Positions 1-11,904 of a stretch of 64,000 nucleotides of DNA are shown here, one piece after another; within the stretch, counting starts at the first letter, position 1; every line of letters starts with the position of its first letter. The stretch is from positions 16,425,725-16,489,724 of the forward strand of contig NW_004955447.1 in NCBI RefSeq assembly GCF_000276665.1, in the 5' to 3' direction. The position numbers were made by a program, and so were the translations under genes. Origin of the DNA: Chinchilla lanigera (Eukaryota; Chordata; Mammalia; Rodentia; Chinchillidae). Below the pieces are notes generated by a model. That model made no database searches. It saw only the letters and a list, made by a program, of their open reading frames with translations, and was not told the origin of the DNA.

Positions 1-1232
1 TACCCTGAGCTCCTGCATATATTTAGGAGGGATCACGAATACTTCAGAGGCTGCACAGATGCCTGAGGCTTGTCAAGTTCTAGAACTTGGGCAGGAAGGT
101 GAAATCTGCAGACGACACACAGGACAGGCTGGGGAGCTCATTTCTCCTGCCGTTCTGCCCTTGTTGGGGCGAGGAGCACATGGTGGTGTAGAGAAGTTCT
201 GCGCACTGCTCAGGAGTCAGGCTGGGAGTGTTCTTCGCTGTGTCTCAGCTCCAGGCTTTAAACAGCTGATAGACCAGACCCTGACCTCCGTTTACCCTGG
301 TACAAAGTGGAAATGACCATTGTCCTCACCCCAGAGATGTTAGGAAGGTGAAGTGAGCTAATACTCAGGACAGGGCCCAAAAGGGTTAATAAATGAAAAC
401 TACTCTCATGGTTTCATTCATTTCTCCCTCTGTATCTTTAGGAGTCTGCTCTGAATCCCTCCACATTAGCTACTTTTAAGATAAACTCTAGATCTTTCCA
501 GGGGCTGACTTGGCGAGGAGAGGGAGCAGGCACAAGATTGTCCTTGGTTCTGCCATCAGGTTTGAAATTACCTCATTAGTGGCTTTTTCTCCCTACTGTG
601 GGCTTTGGGGGCTTTGAAGAAATCCATCCAAAAATGCAGATTCTCCTGGGAGAGGCCTCTTCCCGCTGCAAGAACAGAGGTGGCAAGTGTGTGGCACTGT
701 GCTCAGGGGAAGCGGGGCTTCGCAGCTGCCTTTGTAAATACTGTATGTGGAGGGAAAAAAATCCTGGCCCGCTGCCGCCTTTTTTCCTCAGTGCCCTGAG
801 AACATTGCAGGTCCCTCCTGCAGCTCCATCTGTGAAAGGCAGAGTTGGCAGGAACAATTCTCAATGCACAAGAGCCTGGGAAGCCAGGCCGAGAAGGAGC
901 TCAGGGGAGCAGGGAGAAGGGCAGTGAAGCCCTCTGCCGACAGGAACTTCAAGGAAACCGCTATGGAAGCCGAGGTTCCGTGCAAGCCACGAAATGTCTT
1001 TTTCACTCTTAGATCGCTGAAGTGCAGAGGGTGCCGCTCACAGAAGTGTAAGCCGAACCACCTGGCACCTCCTGCCATCCCTGGGAGCGCAGTCGTGTTG
1101 CTGAGGTGGGCGCGACTGCTGTGTCCAAGGGAGGGGTGGCTGGGGAAGGCGATGTGTTGTCTGCCTCAGCCAGGGCCAGGCTTGCCCAGAAGAAATAGAC
1201 TGGGAGACACAGATGTGAAGATGTCCTTTTAA
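1..1232. other. Unique sequence, no gene recognised
   Basis: Moderately GC-rich sequence without a repeat I recognise. Short open frames on both strands (up to 161 codons at 747-1232) overlap each other and show no familiar domain, so none is called as a gene. Confidence 0.5.
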
Positions 1233-1510
1233 ACTTTCTAGTAGCCACATCTAAGAATACGGAAAAGGAAGAGTAATAACTTTTAATGAGTACCATATTG
1301 TAACCCAGTGTAGCCAGTTACCATCATTTCACCAGCTATCAATTTTTTAAAATTATTAATAAGATCTTTTACATTCATTTCTTTTCACACTAAGCCTTCG
1401 AGATCCAGGGAGGATTTCACACCTACAGCACGTCACAACTGGACCTGGCCCATTTCAAGTGCCCAAAAGCCGTATGAGCCCAGAAGCTAGCATTTTGGGC
1501 AGAGCAAGAC
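1233..1510. mobile_element. Ancient non-autonomous DNA transposon fossil (hAT/MER-like)
   Basis: The order of sub-motifs (tagtagccacat, then an AT-rich middle, then catttcaagtgcccaa, then a 'gggcaga' end) matches a mammal-wide short DNA transposon that I know by sequence but cannot name with certainty. It is highly diverged, has no coding capacity, and its ends are approximate. Confidence 0.45.
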
Positions 1511-1795
1511 TTTATCCTTGTTTGAAAAGTGAGATGAAGCAGAAACTTCCAGATTACCAGACCTCCGTTTAAGTGAGTTGGGTAATTTGAAATTCATCTT
1601 CCAAGTTACAAGCTTTTCAGTTTCAAGGTGATGAATGTCACCTGCTCTCTCTTCTGGGAACAGGAGGCGGAGCTCACTCTGATTTTAAACCCTTGATCCT
1701 TAGCCTCACCTACAAAATATCTCTTTGGGTATTTCCTTCCCATTTCTGAAATTGCCAATAAGTTCAGCATTAAGGCTTTTCCAGGCAGCCACAGT
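1511..1795. other. Unique sequence
   Basis: No recognisable repeat or exon between the DNA transposon fossil and the MaLR LTR. Confidence 0.4.
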
Positions 1796-2210
1796 TACTG
1801 TCATAGCTGCTTTGTCACTGCTGAGACAAAATACCCAACACCCACAAGTTATAGGAGGAAAGGGTTATAGAAGCTCACGGTTTGCACAGGTTTTGGCCCA
1901 TAGTCAGCAGGCTCCAAGTCAGGGCAGCATGGTAGAGGGACATGGCAGAGGACAAACAGTCCACGGCAGGGAAGGCAGGAAGTAGCAGCTTTCCTTCCTT
2001 CCCTTTTTATTCCATCCAGGCCACAAGCCTACTGGTTGGTGCTACCTACAGCTAGAGTGGATCTTTCCTCTTCAGTAAATCTACAATTCACACCTAGCAC
2101 TCTGCTAAGCCAATCAGTGTCACACACCCATGATCCAGTCAGTTACTCCCAAAAGCCCCACCTATGAGCACATGAGGCTCTGGGGAGACATCTACATGAT
2201 AGCCATAACA
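1796..2210 (-). mobile_element. Solitary MaLR-type LTR
   Basis: Read on the minus strand it starts TGTTATGGTTATCATG and continues with 'gtggggctttt', 'ctgactggatcatggg' and a terminal 'tgagcttctataaccc...gggtattttgtc' block. This is the order seen in MaLR (ERVL-MaLR) LTRs. No internal retroviral sequence flanks it, so it is a solo LTR. A long region rich in ctttccttccttccc lies in its centre. Confidence 0.65.
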
Positions 2211-3264
2211 GCTGCTTTTAAGAATTTTCCATTTTTTCCTTATGAAGGCCTCTCTGGGTAGAGTCAAGAGCTCAGAAATCCCAGAGGCACTCTGGAAACA
2301 CTGCAGCAAATTCAAGACTGACTGACTTAAATCCTCACTAAGGGGCAATGTCAGTGTGTGGCTGACACTTTCACTCACCCACCCATGACACGCTCTGCCC
2401 TCCCTCTTCCCTGTCCCCAGGAATCCACTGTCCCTGATGAGTAACCCCCCATTGCTCTTTTAGTAAAGAATGGCCTCCTTGAGGCCACCTCCTCAGGACC
2501 CTGGCTTTTTTGACAGCCCAGCGGTTTCTCATTCTCCTGAACTCAGCAGTCCCACAGACCTCAGTGCAAAGGTCTCTATCTCAAGAAAACTTTCTACTGA
2601 TCCCAACTAGAACAGTGGCAAAATAGATGTGTGTTCTTTAGCTAACAGAGATTTTCTCTTACTCCTCACATTTTATGATTACAGCCAACCTGTGTGATTA
2701 TATGATTAATATATACTTCGGGTAGCCAGAAAATTGATCTCTTCTGCTCCTATTTAAAAGATAATATGGGATGTTAGACCCTCTCTCCCAACCTAACAAA
2801 CGCTGTTAAGGAGATAATGCCACCCCAAGCTGAGGAAAACATTGTCTAATCCCTCAACCAAATATTCATTCAATTGTGTTGCATTTCCTTTTTTCTTTGC
2901 ACTTCGGTCTTTAAATTTAAACATTCTTTGGCTTCTACTTACAACCCTTCCTGGAGGTGTCTCACCCAGTCTGCCCCATCTTCCCTTCCCCTCATCCAGC
3001 ACCCACACCTTCCACCACAAAAAGCCTGCTCCCAGCCCCTCGCCTAATATTTCAGAGGCCACAACAACTTTTTCTCTGTCTATTCCCACGCTCTTGAAGG
3101 AAAGAAGCCATACACTGAAATTCTTACCTTTTATTATGAACAACCACTGAAAAATCACATACATCGTAATGCTTCAGAGAAAAATGCTGGTGAATTAAAA
3201 GAGAAGACCGTAAAGAAGCTTGATAGCAAGGCAGTTGCAAATTCACACTTTCCCTCAGTCAGCC
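2211..3264. other. Unique sequence
   Basis: Contains a pyrimidine-rich stretch (2940-3060) that gives overlapping 102- and 123-codon frames on opposite strands. Neither resembles a known protein. Confidence 0.4.
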
Positions 3265-3277
3265 GAGGTTCCTTGTT

Positions 3278-3375
3278 ACTTTTTTTTTTTTTTTCCTCCG
3301 GTACCGGGAACTGAACTCACGACCTTGCGCTTGCCAGGCAGGCGCTTTTGCCACTGAGCTAAATCCCCAGCCCCT
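3278..3375 (-). mobile_element. Young ID-type SINE (tRNA-Ala-like)
   Basis: Reverse-strand ID element. Its minus-strand sequence begins ggggctggggatttagctca (A box) and contains the B-box-like gagttcagttcccggtaccgg region, then an A tail (T run at 3281-3296). A 13-bp direct repeat, gaggttccttgtt, flanks it at 3265-3277 and 3376-3388. This is a clear target-site duplication, so the insertion is intact. Confidence 0.93.
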
Positions 3376-3388
3376 GAGGTTCCTTGTT

Positions 3389-4633
3389 TCTGACCTTTGC
3401 CATGATTTACTTCAAAATCCTGCCAAACGCATTAGAGATCTAGAATGATTCATGCAGGCTTTCTGTCTTCTGGACAGGAAACTTTAGGTCCTCCAGGGAT
3501 GCTCTGGTGGTTGAGATAGGATTGCAGGAGAGGCATCCAGCTTGGTGCCAGTGATGAGCTCTTGCTGGAAAGACTTAGAGTATGAGATGGCTTCGGATGG
3601 TTTCGACAAGCACCGTGTGTCACTGAGAAGACATTTCTGTGCAGGTCCACGTCTGTGAAAGCCAGCCCTAGAGAGGATGAGACATTGTGTTCTCCCAGCC
3701 AGGAAAATTGCTGCAGTGAGCTGGGCTTGGTGAGCAGGACCTGCGGTGGAGGAGAAGAGCCGAAGGTTCTTGGCGGTCTGCAGAGACCCACGTGACCCGC
3801 GCAAGCTATCTGTGAGAGCCGGTCCGTGCAGGGCACTTCCTCATCGGTCAGCTGGCCAGACAGACGGAGGGCATGGTTGGCACTGCGCAGGTGGGGACCA
3901 CAGGATAAGACCTGTGGAAAGGCCAGAGTAGCAGAGTTAGAACTTGAACACATACTCTTCTACTTTATCCACTGTTCAAAATATTCTCTCTTATTTCCCA
4001 ATTTTGTTCTTAGATTGAAACCCGTAATTCATTACCCTAGAGTGACTCTCTGTGGAAGATTGCTTACACAAAGTGCTAGATTTTTATTGCATTTCAAACA
4101 TTACCTTAACCTGCTAATAGGCCCTAGAAAGCTTGCTGTGCGACGCAGTCATCATCCTTTTCTTCGGAATATGACACTGTTTTTACGACAGTAGAAACGA
4201 TGAGCTAGAACAGGAAATCAGATTTATTTGTAACACGAAGATCTTTTATTGACTTGAAACTTTCTCTAGAAAGTTGTCCTAGGAAGTGGGCAAAGGGGAG
4301 AAAGAATGTGTCCAAAGAAAATATCCTTTTTCACGCAGCAAAAAGGGCAGCTTTAAAAGAAATCACTGCACATGTTCACACAAACACACACACGCACACA
4401 CATTCCTTCATTTCCTCCAGGTCTTAATAAAAACTCAAAATAGCTTCTGCAAACAGTAGACTGTTCCAGGGGAGAAGCAGTGCCCAGAGCACTCCCAACT
4501 GATCAGTCAAACCCCAGACCGAGAGCACAATTGAGGCATTTTAGTTTTATTAAAACAAGTCATAAAATTGTGCAGGGGAGGGAACCCGTGAGTGGTCCTA
4601 CCAGCCCAACGTGATTGTTTCCATTTTTGTGAC
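3389..4633. other. Unique sequence with a short CA-rich tract
   Basis: Overlapping minus-strand frames (to 167 codons at 3450-3953) are shadowed by plus-strand frames and have no recognisable domain. A CA-rich tract lies at 4377-4405. Confidence 0.4.
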
Positions 4634-4640
4634 GTCTCTC

Positions 4641-5020
4641 GTTTCTCTTCTCTTCTCTTCTCTTCTCTTCTCTTCTCTTCTCTTCTCTTCTCTTCTCTTC
4701 TNNNNNNNNNNNNNNNNNNNNNNNNNNNNNNNNNNNNNNNNNNNNNNNNNNNNNNNNNNNNNNNNNNNNNNNNNNNNNNNNNNNNNNNNNNNNNNNNNNN
4801 NGTCTCTCGTTTCTCTTCTCTTCTCTTCTCTTCTCTTCTCTTCTCTTCTCTTCTCTTCTCTTCTCTTCTCTTCTTTCTCTTCTCTTCTCTTCTCTTCTCT
4901 TCTCTTCTCTTCTTCTCTCCTCTCCTCTCCTCTCCTCTCCTCTTCCTTTCCCTTCCCTTCCCTTCCCTTCCTTCCCCTCCCCTCCCTTCTTTTCCCTTTT
5001 CTTCTTTTCTCTATTTCATT
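4641..5020. repeat. Polypyrimidine satellite, (TTCTC)n grading into (CCTCT)n and (TTCCC)n
   Basis: Pentanucleotide TTCTC units run from 4641 to the gap. They resume at about 4811, drift to CCTCT near 4915 and to TTCCC near 4945, and end in degenerate pyrimidine. It abuts the 3' (T-rich) end of a minus-strand B1-like SINE, so it probably grew from that SINE's A-tail. Confidence 0.95.
4702..4801. other. Assembly gap (100 N)
   Basis: Exactly 100 Ns inside the TTCTC array, the usual convention for a gap of unknown size. The sequence restarting at 4802 repeats the sequence beginning at 4634 (gtctctcgtttctc), so the two contig ends probably overlap. Confidence 0.98.
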
Positions 5021-5150
5021 TTTGTTTGTTTGTTTTTTAAGACAGGGTTTTGCTTTGTAGCTCAGGCTGGTCTTGAGCTCCGAGTGTAACCCAGGTTGGC
5101 CTCAAACTCATAGTGATCCTCCTGCCTCAGCCTCACAAGTGCTAAAATGA
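5021..5150 (-). mobile_element. B1-like SINE
   Basis: Reverse-strand B1: T-rich tail, then gacagggttttgctttgtag, ctcaggctggtcttgagctc, the duplicated 'cccaggttggcctcaaactc' block, and ctcctgcctcagcctcac. It lacks the first ~20 bases of a full-length element. Confidence 0.88.
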
Positions 5151-7140
5151 TAGTCATTTTCTTTGAATTGTGCCAAGAATTTCAGAAGAATCAAAGTTGA
5201 AGTTTAAATACCATCACATGTTTTCTTTGGTGGTCATGTTATATTTACCTTTGAAGTTATATCAGAACTGCATCTCCTGGGTAAAAGTTTTGCTTCACAA
5301 GTTGTATTCAAGTTAAAGAGAACCTATTAATACTGTCCCCCAGTCCCACATGGAAGGCAGTGTTTGGTCAAAATGCATATTTGTGTGACAACATATATTT
5401 CATATTAATTTCCTTCTTTCAATTCAAAATTATTTTAATACATAAGACCCATCATTTGTGCTAACAAGTTGAAATTTATTATCATTACTTCAGAGCCAAG
5501 TGTCATCCAGGTGACATTAACAGATGTGCTATGGTACATGATTGACAGTTTGTACTATTGGATTGTGATGTCTGGGGTTTAAATAAGGCCAGTGTTCAGG
5601 GGATGAAGTTCCACTAAAGGATTGGTCCTTTTAACAGAGTGACTTAATTAGTAGCATCTGATTTGCACAACCACTCAGCCCGCCTCCTGCACATGCTTGA
5701 GCTGAGAAGTAGGGGATTGACACTGTGTCCGCAGGTAGAAGGCTCCTGAGCTGAACTGAATACTTCCACCTCACACTGGATTCTTAAAAAATATTTGTCA
5801 GTTGGGTTTTTAACCACCTCAAAATATTGCTATTCCAGTGGAGTTTCCCATCAGAGGAACTGTCACAGGGAGGAGAAAGAAGATATTTGAATTTGTCCTT
5901 GAAAAAGGAAAAAAGGGTAACAACTTTACATTAAAAATACAACTAAAATCCAATTCCACTCTTGCTAGCAAACTAGATTCTCTGTTATCAGCGTGCAGGT
6001 CACATCTGGGATTTTCTTGAAAAATCAAAAGAGAATTACTTTTCTAATGACCCTGAGTATAATCCTTCTCAATAAATAGCAAAGGCAACAGATGGAGAAT
6101 TCATGCATTACAAACATGTTTGGAAAGTAGAACAATTTTCCCAGCTGAAAACTTTGGGAAGGAGCACACTATGGTTTAGTCCTCTACCTTCAAAAAGAAA
6201 GTATTGGAAACTTTTAGTGATTGTGATGATTGCCTTTCTAAGAAATCTGCTTACATTACTTCCCAGCTGCTGCTTTAATCTTTTATGATTATCTGTGAGG
6301 TCTGTCATGTTCCTTTGACCTTCCTAAAATTTTTGAAACTTTTATTTCACCTGTCAGGTTCAAGTTTTCATAGCACTTTTCTCATCTGTCCACTCATTCA
6401 TCCATCCACCCATTGGCTCAGATATCATTAACAGCATTTGATTTTAAAGAGAAAAAAAATAACAAAATAAGAACAACAGAGACCAAAACAAAACAACACA
6501 AAAACAATATGAGCCACAAATATTGGGCAGAGGAAGACACAGGCCATGGCCTCAAGGAACTTAGAATCAGTCGTGAAATGAAATGTATGTCCTAAGAATG
6601 GCACATCGGTGGGAAGAAAGATCCTCCCAGACAAGTCATTCACTGTAAATGGAGAGGTACATGATTTTTAAGTAAATTTAGAAATTCAGCAGGGAAGAAA
6701 AGAGAAGTAGGTTACAGAGTGTGGGGAAAAAAAAAAAAACAAAAAAAAAAACAAACAAAAAAAACCAACCCTGACTGATCAGATGAACACATGCTGCACT
6801 ATTTACCGTTGTGGGATAGTTGCTGAAATAGAGAGGATTAATTATATTGTTAATTAATTAACATGGATGAAATCTTACTTTTAACTGGCCTGAGATTAAA
6901 TTCACTTCTCATGTATAGGTGTTTAAGCTATACTAGAGAAGAGTTTCCAAGCGTGAAGAATTTAAGGATATGGAAGGTGTGGATGGGTGGAGTTGAAATT
7001 TCTTATTCATGATCCACATGTGAAATATTTCAACTTGGAAGTGACTATCTTCGACCATTAAGAGTTGTCCAATCCAGCATCCGCTACACATCCTGCCCCA
7101 AATACTGTTCAGCAAGAGAATGAAAAAATTAAAAAGGAAC
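5151..7140. other. Unique AT-rich sequence
   Basis: No exon or named repeat is evident. An A-rich interrupted tract lies at 6725-6766. The 5161-5700 stretch contains long AT-rich blocks that could be old LINE debris, but I see no diagnostic motif. Confidence 0.4.
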
Positions 7141-7243
7141 CTAGAGATGCAACTCAACGATAGAGCACTTGCCTAGCACATAGAGGCTCTGGCTTCAACC
7201 CCGAACCCAAGCACAACAAAAAGAAAAGAAAAGAAAAAAAACA
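7141..7243 (+). mobile_element. Old ID-type SINE with A-rich tail
   Basis: Contains atgcaactcaacgatagagc (degenerate A box), acttgcctagcacatagagg, and ggcttcaaccccg (degenerate B box), then an (AAAAG)n tail. It carries the canonical ID 'cttgcctagca' rather than the young subfamily's 'cctgcctggca'. Confidence 0.8.
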
Positions 7244-8789
7244 CAGCTGGTCTGTACTCACCCTGGACCTAACAGAGCTGACCCAGGGGAGTCAGGCTTA
7301 TGGAGAAATCGCAAGCAGCCTGGGGCCGAGGGAGGACTCTTGAAGCTTTCTTTGGACTTTCAGAGTTTTCATTCTTTTGTTTGTTTTTAGTGCTTTTTTT
7401 AAAAATGGAAATAGGTATTTGGAAGAAATACCTAAGGATAAGCGTTGTAACAGATCCCTTTTCCTTGGTTGCATGTTAAGTAATGAGTGTCAAGACGGCT
7501 AGGGAAACACAGGTGGTTTCTTGAAATTCCAGACTTTATATTTTTCCCTAAATAAGTTCTGAAATTATTTTGCAGAGCAAAGTAGAGTGCCCTTGAGAAG
7601 TTCCCCGGGGGGCCGCAGTCCGGAACACTTCCCGGAGCTGGAGTCTGACTTGCCCCACCCACAGTCCCCCAGTCAGTCCTTTCCCAAGCTGGTCAGTGAT
7701 GCCTTTGAAATGGGAAAGGGTGTTGAGGGCCAGGGCAGGGTTCAGGTTCTGTCTCACCACTTTTACTGCTCTCTGCCTCCACCTCTCTGCTCCCCTTTTC
7801 TAGTTCTGTGCATCCTGAATGGCACAGTACAGTGCGGGAGGCCATTGCTTTGCATCCGGCTCCATCAGTGCCCCTGACCTCAAAAGACCAGGCCACGTCA
7901 CGGCGGGGTCGCTCATGCTCCACTGCCACGTCACCAAGCGGAGACCAGGCTGCTTATGTGACCTTCCTAACAATCATGTCTAGAAAGATGCCAGCCAATT
8001 TCCCAAGCATGCCAGTGTCAATTGGCCTAATAGTGAAATTCCTTCTGCCTTAATCTTTACACACACAAACAAGATAACCTGAAGTAAACTGATGCTACCC
8101 GCTCGGATGTCCGTCTGCCGTTCTGCCTGCTTGTGCCCACCCTACAGGGACCGGGACTTTGAAATGACCGATGCACTTGTTCTGGTTTTCGTTTGTGCTT
8201 TCTTCCAGCCCTCTTCTGTTCACAAAATCGATCTGTTCTGCCCTGCTCGGTAGAATACTTGCTATACTTTATGAAATGAAACATCTCCTGATTCTTGACT
8301 TGAAACTAAAGCCAATTAAGACCTTTAAACTGAGTGGTTATGAAGATGTCCCTTGACAGTATTTAGGTGTAGCTATCACTCAGGTGTGAACTGACAGCAT
8401 TGAAAGAATACATGGAAAACATTTCTGTTTTCATAGCATGAAACTCCCCATTTCATCAGGGCTCGTGCTGGATTGTAGCACTCCATTAACCTGCTGTAAA
8501 AAAGAACAGTCAAGAAAGCTGGGCAGGGCGACCTAGTTTTCATTATTTACCCTTTCCTCCCATTGGAAAACTTTACCTTAAACGTGGATTTTCCATTTTC
8601 TAAACTCTACTTGACAAACATATAAACTCTACCTGCAAGATGCTTTTCAGCAGTTAGTTGAGATGTTTCTATAAAGGAATTTGTCCCAGTGCACGGTGCT
8701 GCTCTTGGCTGTAGAACAGACAGGAAGAGGAAACGGGGGAATACAGACGCTGTTTTCTGGAAAGAGCGGGATGTGTTTGTGTGATGTAA
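7244..8789. other. Unique sequence with paired CACGTCA motifs
   Basis: No coding exon recognised. Two copies of cacgtca (7894-7900 and 7927-7933), 33 bases apart, lie in a locally GC-richer block. These resemble CREB/ATF half-site cores. Confidence 0.4.
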
Positions 8790-8990
8790 ATTTATCCCAA
8801 ACTAACAAAGACCAAAGAAAGTAGAGAGTTTTGATGGAATAATTGCCTTTGCAAAATGGAACAGCATTTTATCGCCTCTCTGTCTGCTGTTAACAAGCTA
8901 AGCTAATGACAATTGCAGCTGAGCAAATGACGGAGGACAGAGTGTTCATCAGTTAAATGTCTTTGTGCAGCCTTCGGTAGACTATAACTG
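8790..8990. promoter_or_regulatory. Candidate conserved non-coding element
   Basis: Repeat-free block dense in developmental-type motifs: gttaac (8889-8894), TAAT cores around 8903, and an E box cagctg (8916-8921). It looks like enhancer sequence, but this is pattern recognition only; no conservation data were available. Confidence 0.25.
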
Positions 8991-9484
8991 TGTGCTTTAT
9001 CTATTCGTAAATCCTGAGGCTAAGATTGAGGAGAGCATCCCTGGGACTGTAATCAGTCTCTCTTCTGTGAAGAGAAGCCATCGCAGCCGGCGTCAGCAGG
9101 ACTGACAAAGAGAACGGTGAACCTGAGTCCGTCCTGAGAGCACACTGTAGCCACCCAGGGGGTGGGGAGGCAAGGCTCAGGAGCTCCGTGCGAGCACAGT
9201 CCCAGAGAAACTAGTAAATGGAGTACTAGTAAAGACAGTACATTGCAAAACCATACGTCGTGCTCTGTATGCCCAAGGACAAGGGGCATGACTCTCCGGA
9301 TGCTTCCTTGGGCCAGCCGCAGGAACGACCCGGTTTCCCCTTCCAAGGACTTTGTGCTAACAGAGCATTGCTTGTCTTATTTTTTACTTGTCTTAGTTTT
9401 TGGCTTCATTCTAGTACTTGAACTTTTTAAAACTCTCATCCAAAGTCACTGACCCTTCTTAGGGGACAAGGCTGGTCCACAATA
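8991..9484. other. Unique sequence
   Basis: Opposed 96- and 97-codon frames at 9053-9452 have no recognisable domain. Confidence 0.35.
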
Positions 9485-9712
9485 GGAATAAGAATAACTA
9501 CTGCTAATGATGTCCACACACCTGGTGCTCTGATGGGCCTTTTAGTTGATCCTTGCAACTATCCAATGATACCTCATAGGACTCCTTTTCCTGGGAGAAT
9601 GCAGCTTAGAGAAGTGAGGGGACTTAATTTACACATCTGGTGTCACAGTTCAGGTGAGGGGACTTAATTTACACATCTGGTGTCACAGTTCAGGTGTTCC
9701 CGGTCCTATTAA
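9485..9712 (+). mobile_element. MIR-family SINE with an internal 40-bp duplication
   Basis: The phrases gctaatgatgtccacacacc, atccttgcaactatccaatg and 'gcagcttagagaagtgagg' follow the MIR order (minus-type phrase 'cttagagaagtgagg...aattta cacat'). Bases 9614-9653 are repeated exactly at 9654-9693. Orientation within MIR is uncertain because of divergence. Confidence 0.6.
9614..9693. repeat. Perfect 40-bp tandem duplication
   Basis: The unit beginning gtgaggggacttaattt occurs twice head-to-tail with no mismatch (9614-9653 and 9654-9693), inside a diverged MIR. Confidence 0.97.
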
Positions 9713-9773
9713 TTCTTAACCCCATGATACCAAAATAAGCTGCCCAAGAGTATCTACCTAGCTATATAACTTT

Positions 9774-9848
9774 CTTGGGGTTGGGGATGGGTTGAACCCA
9801 GGGCCTTGTGCATGCTACATAAGCACTGTACCACTCAGCTACATCCTC
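9774..9848 (-). mobile_element. Old ID-type SINE
   Basis: Reverse-strand ID body: ggttgaacccagggccttgt (B-box side), gcatgctacataagcactgt, and accactcagctacatcct (A-box side). It is diverged and has no clear target duplication. Confidence 0.8.
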
Positions 9849-10967
9849 TTCTACCATGCTATAGACACTGTAGCAGTTACAAAGCAGTTACAAAGAATGT
9901 GAGTTTAATCAGACAAATCCTGTCCCTGATACCTGAAAGATGCCCCCTGATTGGCACTTCCTCAGCATCAACATGGTCATGGTCATGGTCATGGTCATCA
10001 CCAACATCATGTCATCAGCAGCAGACTAGAGCTTCTTCCTGGAGCTCCTTATTCCACCACGCTGGGCTTCCTCATGACTGGCAGGGTCCACAGCACAGTA
10101 GATACTTAAACGTTCCTAAAATACTTGTTGGGGGACGAACTGATTCTAATTTGTCTTTCCAGATAGAATAATGCTGTGAAAGGAACAAACAGTTCTAGAT
10201 ATCAGGCTACAAGTAGTTTGGCTGTCAGGTCATTGTCCTGAGTTTCAGCACCCAGCACCACCATGAGCCTAGGACACAGGGACGGGAACGTCTATCGTGT
10301 CCAGTTTCAGGCCCAGGTAACAAAGGCTTGTTAGACCGCTTAACCCAAACAGATCAGAACAATCTTCAGAAAACACGAAAGTCCCAAGCGATAGTGCAAT
10401 CCCAGCTAATGCTCTGTCAGACTGAAAGGAACACTGACCTTGTGTGTTTTAATCTATCAACTTTGTTAGCGGAAGACAAGGAATAAAATTGTATTTACCT
10501 GAATTTTACTACACCAGAGCTAAAGGAAATCAGCTGACATCGGAAGTTAGCATAAATGTCTTAAAAACTTCATCTTCTGAAGCCAGTTGTAACACTGTAA
10601 CTAGAGCAAAAATGAAAAGAAGTGCTTCCCAATGCTGAGATTTCTATCTTCCCATCATTTTAACAGCAACTGCCATAAAATATGTCCTAAAACAAACATA
10701 GAGCACTAAAATTTCCACTGTTTAAGCTAAAAGTCAAACATTTGTCTCCCTGCCTTCTAGTTTCACCTTGGTTCTTGAGGGTCTCAACTGAAAACCAGAG
10801 AAATTTGGAGTTTTTCCCTCTCGTATGCATTTAAAGAGTTAGTTCTGACATTTTTAATCATTCTCTCTAGTTAATCACAGTTCCCCTTCAACCTAAACAG
10901 ACATGGAGAAAAAGACCATCTATGGAGTGGAATCAGCCTCTTGATCCCAAAGGATGTGGGGAGAGAG
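9849..10967. other. Unique sequence with a short GGTCAT array
   Basis: Four exact hexamer units (ggtcat) at 9975-9998. The rest shows no exon or repeat that I can name. Confidence 0.4.
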
Positions 10968-11200
10968 TGTGGAATAGCAGGGAAGCAGGACAGACCTGGG
11001 TTGGAGCCCTGCCTGAGCATCTGACTTTCCAAGTGACCTTGGCCCTGGTGTGGTACTTAATCTTACCGAGCCTATTTCCTGTGTATGAAAGATGATAACA
11101 GTAATACCTGGTCCATAGGGTTGCTGGGAAGATTCAAGAAGATACTTCATTAGCTTTTGCCTGGCATTAATAAGGGTATAGAAGTGAAAAGCGTTGTACC
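10968..11200 (+). mobile_element. MIR SINE
   Basis: Good match to the MIR order: gacctgggttggagccctgc, 'ccaagtgaccttgg', 'cttaatcttaccgagcc', 'gataacagtaatacctgg', 'agggttgctgggaagattc'. Near full length. Confidence 0.85.
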
Positions 11201-11794
11201 ATTATCATTCCTCAAACAGATGGAGGAAATTTAATGACCTTTCATTAGCACGCATTATATACAAATGCCTACATCTATACCTGCATCTAATTCTTAAAAT
11301 CAGGATTTCAGCAGCAGCGTTGTGGCCCACATTTCATAGATGACCCACACAGCTGCCGGGCAGTACAGCTGAAGTTCAAATCCTGGTTTATTTCCCTCTA
11401 AAGCCTGGTACGTTGCTTCTTCACACCTAAGAAACAGAATCCACTTGGTATGTGAGTGCTGGCCATTTTCAATCTGGGAATTTCCTCTGGAAGCAGCTTT
11501 CTTTGCTTGGTAGCCTCTTTAAAGGCAACTTTTACAATGCTGTTGAAGCTGATCCTGAGCCTGTGGTAGTACCCATAATGATACCCACACACCTTACACT
11601 TGCCAGGTCATTGTGTACATGTGCTCTTGGGTGTCATGTAACTATGAAACTCTAACACTGAGAAATGACTATCAGTCCTAACGCCAAAAAAATGCACAGA
11701 GGGTTGATTACGGAACTTCTCCAAGCCCCTACCCCAGGATACCAAGATCCTCTGGTTCTCGTCCCTTATTAATGGTTGGAATGTGCACCAATCA
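11201..11794. other. Unique sequence, possible second MIR fragment
   Basis: The 11240-11390 stretch ('cacatttcatagatgacccacacagc...gttcaaatcctgg') is MIR-like on the minus strand but too diverged to call alone. Confidence 0.35.
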
Positions 11795-11890
11795 CAGCCT
11801 TTATGAATCAAGTCATCTCCTGTGTACAATGAAGGATTTGGATTATGCTTGGCTTTCTCCAACTCTATTATAATAATATAAAATGGCATA
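11795..11890 (+). mobile_element. MIR-related tRNA-SINE 3' fragment, copy 1
   Basis: Contains tcatctcctgtgtacaatga, 'aggatttggattatg', 'ctccaactctattataat'. This resembles the MIR/THER-type phrase 'cctcatctgtaaaatgagg...ccagctctaa'. It aligns to 12440-12532. Confidence 0.5.
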
Positions 11891-11904
11891 ATATTTGCAA
11901 ACAA

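Noticed and set aside
3450..3953. 167-codon minus-strand frame
   Set aside because: No domain, overlapped by frames on both strands, no splice or promoter context.
4592..5089. 165- and 149-codon plus-strand frames
   Set aside because: They read through the TTCTC array, the gap and a SINE; not genes.
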